From: Imhoffiella purpurea
GTDB lineage: Bacteria; Pseudomonadota; Gammaproteobacteria; Chromatiales; Chromatiaceae
DNA length: 64,000 nt
Direction: 5' to 3'
Assembly: GCF_000585215.1 (NCBI RefSeq)
Contig: NZ_AONC01000052.1
Coordinates: forward strand, 44,448-108,447
Positions 26,801 to 35,900 of this stretch are shown here, one piece after another. The notes beneath the pieces are model-generated. The model ran no database searches, was not told the DNA's origin, and saw nothing but the letters and a program-made list of their open reading frames with translations. The position numbers were made by a program, and so were the translations under genes. Within the stretch, counting starts at the first letter, position 1. Every line of letters begins with the position of its first letter.

Positions 26801-28762
26801 CCGCACCGATCCCGTCCCGCGCTGCTCCATGATCAGGAGGCCGTCCTCGAGCGCCGGGGCGAGCGCCGCCTCGACCTGTGCGGCCGCCGCCTCCGTCTCG
26901 GTCGGCCCGACGCTCAAGGCGACCTGCAGCAGCGTCAGCTCGACCTCGCCGCCCAGGCAGGCCGTCAGTCTCAGGATCTCCTGCGTCGGATCCGGGAGCC
27001 CCCGGAGGCGTTGGGTGAGCAGGGTCACCACGTCGCCGAGTCCCATATGCTGATGGATCGCGGCCACGCCCCAGGTCCAGCCCTCGTCCGCGGGCACCAG
27101 CACGCCCTCTCGCCGCAGGGCGTTGACGAACTCGACCGTATCTAAGGGGTTTCCTTCGGTGTGGGGATGGATGGCGGCCGCCAGTCCTTCCGCCAGGGGC
27201 TTCGCGATGCGCAGCATGCCTGCCAGGAGCGCCTCCAGGTCCGCGGTCGGCAGATTGTTCAGGCGCAGCCGGCGCGGGGCATCTGTGAGATCCTGCCACC
27301 GCTGGAGCATGGCCGAGAGCGGATGTGTCGCGTCGACCTCCGTGTCGCGAAACGATCCCACGAGCAGGATGCCGCATGCATCCTGGTCGGCGATCACGGC
27401 ATCCATGGTGCCGAGGAGCAGGGACCCGGCCCATTGCAGATCGTCCAGAAAGAGGACGAGGGGGCGGTCCGCCCGGGCCAGCGCCCGCAGCAGGCCCAGA
27501 GTCGCCCGCTGCAGCCGGACCAAGGCCCGCACCGGGTCCTCGTCGGCCTCGGTCGCTACCCCGAGCAGGGTGGCCAGCTCCGGAACCACGGCGGTCAAGA
27601 GGCCGGCATTGGTGCCCAATGCCTCGAGCAGGCGCGGCTCGAGTTCGCGCAGTTCCTCCTCCGGCTCGGCTAGAAGCAGCCGGCTCAGCCCCCGCAATGC
27701 CTGGTTCAGCGGGTCCGAGGTCGTATCCCGCCGTAACTGATCGGACTTGCCGCTGACCAGCCAGCCGCCAGCGGCGGTGACCATGGGCCGCAGCTCGTCG
27801 ATGAGCGCCGTCTTGCCGACCCCCGGCGAGCCGCTGACCAGCAGCGCGCGGCAGCGCCCCTGGATCGCTTCGTCCAGGGCGGTGCGCAGGCTCTCGATCT
27901 CCGCCTCGCGTCCGACCAGATGGGAGGGCGGGGTCAGCCGCCACGGGAAGTCGCGCTCTCCGAGGGCGAAGTCCGGGTCCCCGCCGCCCGCCAGGGCCAG
28001 GCGCAGGCGGTGCAGATCCTGGCGCACGCCCTCCGCGCTCTGATAGCGACGGTCCGGCTCCTTCTCCAGCAGGCGGGCGATGATACGCGAGAGCGTCTCG
28101 GGCATCTGCGGATTGCGCTCACTCACGGGGATCGGCACACGCGTCAGATGGTCGTGGACCATCTGCAGCAGGTCGCCGTCGCCGAAGGGGGGCTCGCCCG
28201 TGGCCAGCTCATACAGCGTGGCGCCCAGGGCATAGAGATCGGCCCGCTGATCCACCGTCCAGCCGGTCCGTCCCGTCTGCTCGGGGGCCAGGTAGGGGAG
28301 GGTGCCGACGATGTCGTTGACGTGGGTGAAGGCCGGATGTTCGAGTGCGAAGGTGGTCGCCAGGTCGAAGTCGATGATGACGGGCCGACCGGATGCGCGG
28401 ACCATCAGGATGTTGCCCGGGCTGATGTCCTTGTGGATGACGCCTTGGCGGTGTATCGAGGCGAGGATTTCGGTCAGGTCCTCGATGAAGGGTAGCAGAT
28501 CCTCGATGTCCATCGACCGGCTGCGCGCGAACTCCGCCAATGCCAAGCCTCCGGAGTCCTCGAGCAGAATGGCATTCGGGTCGTCGGTCGCGTCGATGAG
28601 CCGTGGAACCCCCTCGACGTCGGCCAATCGGTGCAGAATCGATCTCTCGTGTCTGCGGCGGGCGGACCACCCTGGACCGCGCATCTCCTTGCGGACGACA
28701 CTGCCGGTCGGCGTCGCGATGCGAGACACCAGCGTCCGGTCGCTTTCGAACAGCACGTCCAT
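23825..28762 (-). CDS. Giant Ser/Thr kinase-like - ATPase - TPR - GAF - GGDEF signalling protein
   Basis: The protein has 1,645 residues numbered from ATG 28762; GTG 28768 is equally possible and has GAGGG seven bases upstream. Residues 1-255 form a PknB-like kinase: Lys25, catalytic loop HKDISPGN (110-117), metal loop DFD instead of DFG (131-133), APEQ. Next comes an AAA-type ATPase (~280-600) with Walker A SGSPGVGKT (~310) and Walker B LFLDDLQW. A long helical TPR-like region (~650-1260) and a GAF domain (~1290-1440) follow. The C-terminal GGDEF domain has active motif GGEEF at 1556 and inhibitory site RESD nine residues before it. In related multi-sensor proteins the last domain is usually a histidine kinase. 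Here the output should be c-di-GMP. The signals are unknown. Confidence 0.9.
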   Translation of the reverse strand: MDVLFESDRTLVSRIATPTGSVVRKEMRGPGWSARRRHERSILHRLADVEGVPRLIDATDDPNAILLEDSGGLALAEFARSRSMDIEDLLPFIEDLTEILASIHRQGVIHKDISPGNILMVRASGRPVIIDFDLATTFALEHPAFTHVNDIVGTLPYLAPEQTGRTGWTVDQRADLYALGATLYELATGEPPFGDGDLLQMVHDHLTRVPIPVSERNPQMPETLSRIIARLLEKEPDRRYQSAEGVRQDLHRLRLALAGGGDPDFALGERDFPWRLTPPSHLVGREAEIESLRTALDEAIQGRCRALLVSGSPGVGKTALIDELRPMVTAAGGWLVSGKSDQLRRDTTSDPLNQALRGLSRLLLAEPEEELRELEPRLLEALGTNAGLLTAVVPELATLLGVATEADEDPVRALVRLQRATLGLLRALARADRPLVLFLDDLQWAGSLLLGTMDAVIADQDACGILLVGSFRDTEVDATHPLSAMLQRWQDLTDAPRRLRLNNLPTADLEALLAGMLRIAKPLAEGLAAAIHPHTEGNPLDTVEFVNALRREGVLVPADEGWTWGVAAIHQHMGLGDVVTLLTQRLRGLPDPTQEILRLTACLGGEVELTLLQVALSVGPTETEAAAAQVEAALAPALEDGLLIMEQRGTGSVRFRHDRIQQAAYGAMSVPDRQARHLALARRFADLPAFRVVAAEQYMAALELLTDPAERTRAVFLLSQSADHARRLSNHGLTERYLATAIDLIDGADGSPESRDRLRLELRVKRHSALVGLGRFEELDRLYAVIEEDGDDPLLQAEAASAQIASLMNRGDPASATGLGLAQLARLGHPAPADDALFPAVHQGLDDLTDWASTGSADQDIERGENRDPWVKAVAKIIEKLVPPAFFAGSPVMPWLVISAARLWVSGGPLPELVTPLAHANFATVAVRGDYRTGFATVRRALAVGEALGYEPQTSTARVLYGVSAAHWLEPMEDSLRELRCGVEGLVRGGEFMYSGLSFLGSIPAVMELASTLEELLAELDAGEAFTTRTGNSYVGTFVLLFRQTVRKLRGETDAPGGSSDDVLDAALQALTENGPTPLAYDHLIRAWLAAIFGDKEALIEHAAATHALVAFYETSIASLLCRLLQGLSFAMQAAEAAPEARADLLAEFDRYRGWMAARTAEAPANFAHLLVLLDAERAAATGEVETAIRAYDRALQEVEHRQRSWHQALIAERCGRFHLAHDIEHAGRAALREARRLYQTWGATAKVERMEREFPFLTAQTTELAVQGRGHSLHSTRASTSDLSGHRIDLLAVLRASQALSSETSLARLRERVADLLCGLTGATSALLVLRDPDQEDWYLPHQDGQERRWLTHPDGTEVVPLSVLRYVERTREPLLIDDATRDDRFAHDPYVRALDKCALLVMPLRTRDQMSAMLLLENRQSRAMFGINRLDTVRLIAGQLSVSLDNARLYASLERTVAERTQALQEANAKLERLAVTDALTGLPNRRRLEEALGAEWRQALRTDAPIAIAMIDIDEFKQYNDHYGHPKGDACLQMIATVMQKNIRESDVLARYGGEEFALVMPDTDISVARQIAARIRTEVAALAEPHAKARHGIVTVSLGLASEVPTARVSAEQLLKAADEALYEAKRAGRNRVVTALAPIG

Positions 28763-29115
28763 AGTCACGGTCTCGCCCTCTCTCTTCCGATTCTGCGCGC
28801 CGTGCGAGACGCCGATGGCGAAGATCGGGAAGGGAGCCAGGATCGAATAGGGATCGATCGCGAGTCCCACCGATGCAGGAGGCCGAGCTGCCAGGCCAGG
28901 GCGGTCCGGGAGCAGCCGATGGCGAGCCGTGGCGCCAGGTCGACGGCGATGCGCAGCGCGTTGCCCAGTCCGGCGAGATCGGCGCGGTGCGCGAGGCAAT
29001 CGACGATGAAGGGGCGGTCGGTAGCATCTTCTCGAAGATGGATGCACGCTGACCGGCCTCGATCCTCTCCCAGCTCCGATTCGATGGATATTCCTTCGGC
29101 CAATCGCGCTCGGGT
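28763..29115. other. Intergenic region between hydrolase and giant kinase genes
   Basis: These 353 bases lie between two minus-strand genes. A 112-codon open frame (28765-29103) with a TTG start and no ribosome site is present, but its second half is arginine/serine-rich, like a GC-driven spurious frame. I see no recognisable gene or promoter. Confidence 0.35.
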
Positions 29116-30009
29116 TCAGCCGCCGGTGTCGAGGCGTTCCAGATAGCGGACGAGGGCTTCCAGGAATTGCGCGTGCTTCTCCTCGTGCGGCAGATGTCCG
29201 CAATCCTCGATGACCCTAAGCTCCGAATTTGGCAATCGGTCAGCCAGCCTTCGGCTCTCCTCGGGCTTGACCGCCCGGTCGTGGTCGCCGGTGACGACCA
29301 GTGCCGGGACCTGGATGTCCGGCAATCGAGGATCGAGGTCGAGCTTGTGACTGGCCAGGAACAGCTCGAAGAACGCCTGTCCCCAAGGTCCCTGCATGAA
29401 GTCGGCCCGGTAGGCGGCCAGATCCTCGGCCGGGAAACCCTCGGGGCCATGCCAGAACTTGCGCAGCGCCGGGTCGTAGAGCCTGCGGATGAGGAACCGC
29501 ATGAAGCGCCAGAAGACGGGCTTGGTGGCACGCATGCCGGCCAGCACCGGGCCGGGAACCTCGCTGGTCGCATAGCCGCTGAAGATCATGGCGCCGATCA
29601 GGACCAGACCCTCGACCCGTCCCGGGTGACGCAGCGCGGTCAGCACCGCGACCGTGCCACCGGTCGAGTGTCCGACCACGACCGCCTGCTCGAAGCCGAG
29701 CGCCTGGATCAGCTCGGCCACCAGGTCGGCCTGGGCCTCGGCGGCATAGGGCGAGGGACCCTTGCCTTTGGGAAGCGGGCGCGATGTCCGGCCGCAGACG
29801 GGTCTGTCGATGGCCACGACCGTTGCCGCTTCGGCGAGCGGCGCCATCAGATGGCGCCAGGAACGCAGGCTCATGAAGCTGCCGTGCAGCAGGAGAACGA
29901 GGCGGGGACCGGAACCGATCCGTTTGTAGTGGACGTGGAAGTCCCCCACGTTCAGGAACCGGCTTTCGGTCTCGGCGAGGATGTCGGTCGTAGAGGGATG
30001 TTTATCCAT
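29116..30009 (-). CDS. Alpha/beta-fold hydrolase
   Basis: This 297-residue single-domain hydrolase has oxyanion motif LLLHGSFMS (~residue 40), nucleophile elbow GHSTGG (Ser ~115), acid in VVTGDHDRAV (~244) and catalytic His in EDCGHLPHEE (~272). The cap region (~150-225) is rich in Phe, Trp and Arg. Esterase, epoxide-hydrolase-like or meta-cleavage hydrolase activities are all possible; the substrate cannot be read. There is no signal peptide, so it should be cytoplasmic. It is the gene upstream of the giant kinase on the same strand. Confidence 0.88.
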   Translation of the reverse strand: MDKHPSTTDILAETESRFLNVGDFHVHYKRIGSGPRLVLLLHGSFMSLRSWRHLMAPLAEAATVVAIDRPVCGRTSRPLPKGKGPSPYAAEAQADLVAELIQALGFEQAVVVGHSTGGTVAVLTALRHPGRVEGLVLIGAMIFSGYATSEVPGPVLAGMRATKPVFWRFMRFLIRRLYDPALRKFWHGPEGFPAEDLAAYRADFMQGPWGQAFFELFLASHKLDLDPRLPDIQVPALVVTGDHDRAVKPEESRRLADRLPNSELRVIEDCGHLPHEEKHAQFLEALVRYLERLDTGG

Positions 30010-30171
30010 TGGAATCCATGGCTGTCAGGAGTTGCGGACGGCTGCGAGTGACGGGATGATGATCATTCTACAGTTTACGATCGATCGGCCGTAGGAGAGG
30101 GATCCACCATGAAAGAACGGCCGATTGCGCGGAGATCCTGCGCTCCGGCAGAGGGCTCGGATGGAGCTCCG

Positions 30172-30666
30172 CTATTGGCCGTATCCCCAATTGTATTGAA
30201 TGCAGTTCTCGTAAACGATGTCGTAGGTTCGCTGCGGGTTCCGCAAGGCGTCCTGGCTCAGAACGGCGCCGGTCGCTGCGCCCATGACGGCGCCCGGACC
30301 GCGATAATCGCGCCGGTAGAGGGTGTAAGGGCGATCCTGATAACCAGGGTATCCCCGATGCCGTGAGTGTGGATGGTATGACTTGACGTCGTAAGAGAGC
30401 GCGCTGCCGATGGCGACGCCTGCGGCGATGCCGATCAGCGTATAGGCCACCTCGCGATCGAGGTTGGCGCGTCTGGTCTGCCCAGCGATGCGATGGGCCT
30501 GGCGCCGGCATTTGCTGTCGAGTTCCCAGGACACCCCGTCCCTGCCTCCGACCGGGGCCGGGTAGGTCGGCATCATGGGGGTCGGTTCCAGGCTGGAGCA
30601 GCCGCACAAGAGCGTCAGGGCGAGTGCCGATGGGAAGAGGATGGGCTTGGAGTTGAATGTCGTCAT
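30172..30666 (-). CDS. Lipoprotein with glycine-zipper-like segments
   Basis: This 164-residue protein starts at ATG 30666 with AGGTGAA just upstream. It has a lipoprotein signal (LALTLLCGC, lipidated Cys ~23). Two Gly/Ala-rich helices follow, GIAAGVAIGSAL and GAVMGAATGAVL, separated by a Tyr/Arg-rich stretch, and the end is Tyr/Asn-rich (CIQYNWGYGQ). The glycine-zipper pattern occurs in outer-membrane stress lipoproteins. Three further cysteines or tyrosine clusters give no functional clue. The much longer frame continuing upstream overlaps the PocR gene and is not coding. Confidence 0.75.
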   Translation of the reverse strand: MTTFNSKPILFPSALALTLLCGCSSLEPTPMMPTYPAPVGGRDGVSWELDSKCRRQAHRIAGQTRRANLDREVAYTLIGIAAGVAIGSALSYDVKSYHPHSRHRGYPGYQDRPYTLYRRDYRGPGAVMGAATGAVLSQDALRNPQRTYDIVYENCIQYNWGYGQ

Positions 30667-30912
30667 TTCACCTTCGGCTCCATGCGGCTGGTAACGGATC
30701 CGAGTGGCAGGCGAATCGGTGCGCCGGCCGTTGGTCGTTGACCGGACTCGGATTTCGTCGTGTCGCAGTATCATGTGCCGAGCCCAGGCTGTCGGCCAAG
30801 CGCTGATTGTCTGCTCCTGGGCTCGATGATCGGCTCCAGGCCCGGCTCCTGCCGCTGGATGCGCGTATCGCATTTTTTCTTGCGTCGGCTGTGATGAGAC
30901 TAGGAGCGCGAC

Positions 30913-32868
30913 GTGGCATGGATCAAGATCCAGGCGACACCGAGCCCGGATGCTGGGCTCAATGAATCGGTGCCCGATCTCGGGGATCATCTGGATGCCT
31001 CTCTGGATTCCATCCCGGAGAATCTGACGCTGGACGATATCCTCGATCGGGAAGAGGCCCAGCGATTCCAGGACGCCTTCGCCAATGCGACCGGCGTGGC
31101 CTCGATCATCACCTATCCGGATGGCAGGCCCTTCACCCGGCCGAGCAATTTCTGTCGCCTCTGCTCCGAGATCATCCGCAAGACCCAGGTCGGACTCGCC
31201 AACTGCATGCGCTCGAATGCCGAGATGGGCTCGGCGACGCACGATGGTCCCGTCATCGGCCGCTGTCTCAGCGGGGGGCTGGCCGACGGTGGCTGCCGTA
31301 TCCAGCTCGGTGGCCGGCACGTGGGCAATTGGCTGATCGGACAGGTGCTCTGCGACGATATCTCTGAGGGACAGGCCGTCAGTTATGCCCGTCGCATCGG
31401 GGTCGACAGCGCCGATTATCTGAAGGCGTTGGGGGAGGTGGTGCGCATGCCGGTCGAGCAGTTCGAACGCGTCACCAAGGCCTTGGCGCTCGCCGCGGCG
31501 CAGCTCTCGAACGCGGGACTGAAGAATCTGATCCTGGCGCGTCAGGTGGAGCGTCTGAGCGTCGCCGAACATCAGCTGCAGCGGATGGCGCTCAACGACG
31601 CGCTGACCGGTCTGCCCAACCGGGTGCTGGCCAAGGATCGGCTGCGGCAGGCGATCAGCCAGGCTCAGCGGGCGAAGGACCGTGTCGCCGTGCTCTTCAT
31701 CGATCTCGATCAGTTCAAGCAGGTGAACGATACGCGCGGCCATTCGGCCGGCGATGCGCTGCTCTGCGAGGCGGCCGGCCGGCTGCGGGGCTGTTGCCGC
31801 GCGGCCGATACCGTGGCGCGCCTGGGCGGCGACGAGTTCATGATCGTCCTGCCGATGCAGTCCTCCGCGGCCATGTCCGAGGTCATGGCCGACAAGATCG
31901 TTCAGCATCTGTCCGCGCCGTTCAGCGTGGACGGGCATCTCCATCACGTCACCGCGAGCATCGGGATCGCCATCTATCCGGACGACGCCCTCAGCGGCGA
32001 GCGGCTGCTCAGTTGCGCCGATATCGCCATGTATCGCGTCAAATCGGAGGGACGCAACGGTTACCGGCGCTACAGACCTGAGATGAACACCAAGGCCATG
32101 CGTCAGGCCAGTCTCGAGGACGGTCTCGATCTCGCCCTGCAGCGCCATGAGTTCGTGCTCGAATTCCAGTCCATCCACCGTGTAGGCTCGGCCTGTCCCG
32201 TCGGGATCGAGGCATTGCCGCGCTGGCAGCATCCCACCCTGGGGCGGTGTCTGCCGTCCGAGTTCGTTCCGCTCGCCGAGGAGACCGGCACCATTCTGGA
32301 GATCGGCGCCTGGGTTCTGGAGCAGGCATGCCGGGAGGCCATGACGTGGCCGCGATTGCCGGACACGCCTTTCGTCGCCGTCAATCTGTCGGCCGAGCAC
32401 CTCTCCGATCCGGGCTTTCTGCCGATGCTCGACGGGATTCTCGAGCGGACCGGCTTCACGCCCGGGCGTCTCTGTCTCGAATTCACGGAAGACATTGTCA
32501 TCGCGATCAAGCGTAACGGTGGCGACGTCCTCAAGCGGCTGCGCAAGCGGGGCGTTTGGATCGCCATCGATCATTTCGGCGTCGGCAGCGTCGCACTGAG
32601 CCAGCTCAGACATTTTCCCATCAATCTGCTGAAGATCGACTCGGTCTTCATCCGCGACCTTCCGCAAAGCGCGGTCGACCGGCAGCTGGTGTCCGCGATC
32701 GCGACCCTGGGGCGGAATCTCGCGATCCAGGTCGTGGCCCAGGGGGTGGAGACCGAGGCCCAGGCGGTCTGTCTCGAGTCCTGCGGCTGCGAACTGATGC
32801 AGGGCTACTGGACGAGCCCTCCCGTCGACGCGGCCGAGCTGAGAGGCTATCTCGATGGGCTGAGGTGA
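30913..32868 (+). CDS. PocR sensor - GGDEF - degenerate EAL protein
   Basis: This 651-residue protein starts at GTG 30913, six bases after TAGGAG. Residues ~45-200 match the PocR sensory domain, with its cysteine set (FCRLCSEI, ANCMRS, GRCLSGG, GGCRIQLGG). The GGDEF domain (~222-390) has an intact GGDEF at 305-309 and inhibitory-site motif RAAD at 296-299, so cyclase activity is likely. The EAL domain (~395-645) keeps EAL (433-435), NLS and LKID. However, DDFGTG is replaced by DHFGVG (His554) and the AEGVE glutamate by Gln (Q610). These positions bind metal or act as the general base in studied EAL phosphodiesterases, so hydrolysis is probably lost. It is predicted to be a cyclase with a sensory PocR input. 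Confidence 0.93.
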   Translation: MAWIKIQATPSPDAGLNESVPDLGDHLDASLDSIPENLTLDDILDREEAQRFQDAFANATGVASIITYPDGRPFTRPSNFCRLCSEIIRKTQVGLANCMRSNAEMGSATHDGPVIGRCLSGGLADGGCRIQLGGRHVGNWLIGQVLCDDISEGQAVSYARRIGVDSADYLKALGEVVRMPVEQFERVTKALALAAAQLSNAGLKNLILARQVERLSVAEHQLQRMALNDALTGLPNRVLAKDRLRQAISQAQRAKDRVAVLFIDLDQFKQVNDTRGHSAGDALLCEAAGRLRGCCRAADTVARLGGDEFMIVLPMQSSAAMSEVMADKIVQHLSAPFSVDGHLHHVTASIGIAIYPDDALSGERLLSCADIAMYRVKSEGRNGYRRYRPEMNTKAMRQASLEDGLDLALQRHEFVLEFQSIHRVGSACPVGIEALPRWQHPTLGRCLPSEFVPLAEETGTILEIGAWVLEQACREAMTWPRLPDTPFVAVNLSAEHLSDPGFLPMLDGILERTGFTPGRLCLEFTEDIVIAIKRNGGDVLKRLRKRGVWIAIDHFGVGSVALSQLRHFPINLLKIDSVFIRDLPQSAVDRQLVSAIATLGRNLAIQVVAQGVETEAQAVCLESCGCELMQGYWTSPPVDAAELRGYLDGLR

Positions 32869-32900
32869 GGGACTCGGGTGACGTGCTCGCATCCATGGCT

Positions 32901-35900
32901 TCAGGCGCGAGCGCGGCCTGCATCTGATGGGGCCGGCATCTGCCAGACCATTTCCACGAGCGGATATTCCCAGGTTCGGCAGCGATAGGCGTTGCGGTAC
33001 TCGGCCTTGCCGTCGTCGGCGTGACGCCGCAACAGGGCCAAAATCCGGATCTCCTCGATGTCCCGGATGCGCGGCAGCCAATCGGCAGATGCCTGTTTCG
33101 AGAGTCGGGCGACCGTCCTTTTGTGTCGATCCTGGAGCATCAGGTAAGGCGGTGCCGGACGTGGGTAGAGCCGGTCCCCGCTCGCGAGCGCGGACAGCTG
33201 CGCATGGATGGGTGCATCTTCGGGACATCGCCCGGCATACCCCAAGTCCATATCGGCCGGAGACAGCGGACTGTATCGCCTCCGGATCGCTCCAGTCTCT
33301 GCTGGCTCGATCGCGACGCACGAGGCGGTCAGCCAGTCTCCGTCGAACAGACCGGGGTTCGGGTTTCCGCCGTCCGGGACACGGCCCAGGGTCAGTGTCT
33401 GCCGTGCCCGTGTCATACCGACATAGAAGAGCCGAAGATCCGCTTCTCCGGATGCCGATCCGCTCCACTCGCCATCGGCGATCAGGACATGGTCGAACTC
33501 GAGCCCCTTGGCGCCGTGCAGGGTCGAGAGCGTCACGCCATCGTCCAGGCAGCGCTCACGTCTCTGCTCGGCGAGCGACTCGTAGACGAACTCGGCGATC
33601 TGGGCGCAGGGGAGGGCGAGTCCGCCCGACTCCAGGCGCCAGTCGGCGATCAGCGCGTGCAGCAGGCGCGGCCACTGATGTGTCGTCTGCGGGATCCAGG
33701 CGTCCAGCTCGTCGGCCGTCAACGAGATCTGCGACTGCTTCTCGAGCCGATCGATCAGAGCGGCGATCTCGCGCACCCGGTGAAGCGGCGGGAGCTCCTG
33801 ACGCCAGGCGATGGGGATGCCGGCTGCCTCGCAAAGCGCGCGGATGGGATGCAGTGTCTCGTGGCGAAAGGCCAGTACGGCGAAGTCCGACCACTCGGCC
33901 TCGCCGAGGTCGCGCAGTCGCCGGATGCGCTCGATCAGGGCGGCGGCCTGGCAGGCCGAGTTCTCCAGTTCCATCACCTCGACCCGGCCGCGTCCGTGTG
34001 GATCCAGCGTCTCCCAGCGGCCTCCGGCCGGTTCCTGCGCGCGCAGGCGGTCGATGCGGATCGCCTGCTCGGTCTTCATGCGGTCGCGGTTGTGGGCGAT
34101 GAGTGCGTTGGCGGCATTGATGATGTGTCGGGTCGAGCGGTAGTTCTCGACCAAATGATGGATCTGGGCCTCGTAGTCCTCACGGAAACGACGGATGAAG
34201 GCGACGTCGGCGCCACGAAAGGCATAGATGTTCTGGTCGTCGTCGCCGACCGCGAGCAGCGTCAGTCGAGCCGGGTCGGTCTCCGATCCCGATGCCGCCT
34301 CGGCGCGGCCGGCGATGGCTCCGACCATGCGGTATTGGGCGGCGTCGATGTCCTGGTATTCGTCGACCAGGATGTGGCGGTAGCCCGAGAGCAGGCGCTC
34401 GCGCACTCCGTCGGGCTCGATACCGGGCAGGTCGGCGCGTCCCTCGAGCAGTGTGATCGCCTCCTCGATGATCTGGCCGAAGTCCATCGGCCGATCGCCG
34501 GTCTGACCGCGCGCGGCGAAGGAGCTGCCGGTGAGCCGCATGGCGAATCCGTGATAGGTCTGCATGGTGACCCCGCGCGCATCGTCTCCGACCAGTGCGG
34601 CGAGCCGGCGTCTGAGTTCCAGCGCGGCGCTGCGGTTGTAGCAGAGGATGAGGATGGTGCGTGCCTCGACCCGCCGCACCCGCAGCAGATAGGCGCAGCG
34701 GTGGACGATGACCCGGGTCTTGCCCGATCCGGGGCCGGCCAGCACCAGACGATTGCCCTCGTCCGGCGCGGCGACGATCTCGATCTGGCTCGGGTTGTCC
34801 AGACTCTCGACGATGCGCCGGAACGACTCGGCCGTGGTCGCGCGTTCCAGCACCTCGCGCTGGTCCGGGAAATAGCGCTGGACGAAGGACTCCTTGTCCA
34901 GGGTGAAATAGGCGCTGACGAAGGCGATGGCCTGGCGGATCTTCTCCAGACCGAGCCGGGCATAGCGGTCCATGACATGGATCTGGAAGACCCGCTCGCT
35001 GTAATGGGTCGCCAGCGGGGCATAGTTCCCCTTCGAGTAGGGTCGGCCCTTGGATTCGGGCAGGATGCGGATGCTCATGGCCTGGCGGAAGACCGCGACG
35101 CCCTGTTGCAGCACCATGGCCCGATGCTCGTGAAGGAAGAGGAGTCCGCGCTCGACGGCGGCGAGCCGGTCCTTCACGGCCCCGGACAGGCTCAGGTCGC
35201 GTCCGAGCGCATCGGTCAGCTCGTCGGTGCCGAAGCTGATCAGGAGTTCGGCGCTGGGCGGGGCATCGGCCGGGATCTTGTCCATCAATGTCTGCAGCAC
35301 GACCCTCGCGACCGCCTGACGCCGCTGGGCCGTTGCGTCCAGATCGGACCAGGCGCGGTGCAGCCGGAACCGATAGCGGTCCCGGTCCAGCTGGCGGAAT
35401 TCAAGGCTGGAGCGATCGCCGGCCAGGCCGCGTCCGTCACGGGCGAGTCCCGCGAGCAGGTTGCGCAGCGTCTCCGGATTGCTCTCCATGCCCTGGTCGC
35501 GTAGACGCTGGTTGAGCTGGCGCAGCGAGAGCGGATACCAGTTCCCGTCGTCGGCGTCCGGAGCCTCCTCGCGCAGCGCGGCCAGCATGGCGCGCTCCAG
35601 GGTGCAGACCCGCTGCAGGGTCGGCATGGATGCCTGGGCGACCTTGTGGCGGAGGAAGGCGCTGAGCTGGGGGCCTTGGTGCAGCAGTCCGGCGCTGGCC
35701 ATGTCGTGGAGCGTGCGCATCACGCGCTGACCGGCGGTCTCGCCCCGATCCCATTCCGGCGCCCGGCTCCCGGGGGCATGGTCGGTCGAGCGGAAGACGC
35801 CGAGCAGCGCCAGCTCGTCGGCGGTCAGGCCCTCGTCCGGGTCGCAGTTCATGAGTGCCTCGAGCACGGCGATCCAGCGCCGCCGCTGTTCGGCAGAGAG

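Noticed and set aside
28765..29103. 112-codon frame between hydrolase and kinase genes
   Set aside because: TTG start without ribosome site; second half is Arg/Ser-rich; no homologous motif. Kept only as a note on the gap.
28763..29203. Upstream extension of the giant kinase frame into the hydrolase gene
   Set aside because: The extension is Arg/Pro-rich and overlaps the hydrolase C-terminus in another frame. The kinase fold starts at MDVLFESDRT.
30667..33468. Very long upstream extension of the lipoprotein reading frame
   Set aside because: It runs antisense through the PocR-GGDEF-EAL gene. The lipobox, signal peptide and ribosome site place the true start at 30666.
33021..35504. 827-codon frame antisense to the helicase fusion (and 35646-36890)
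   Set aside because: Opposite a gene with complete helicase motifs; no recognisable features.
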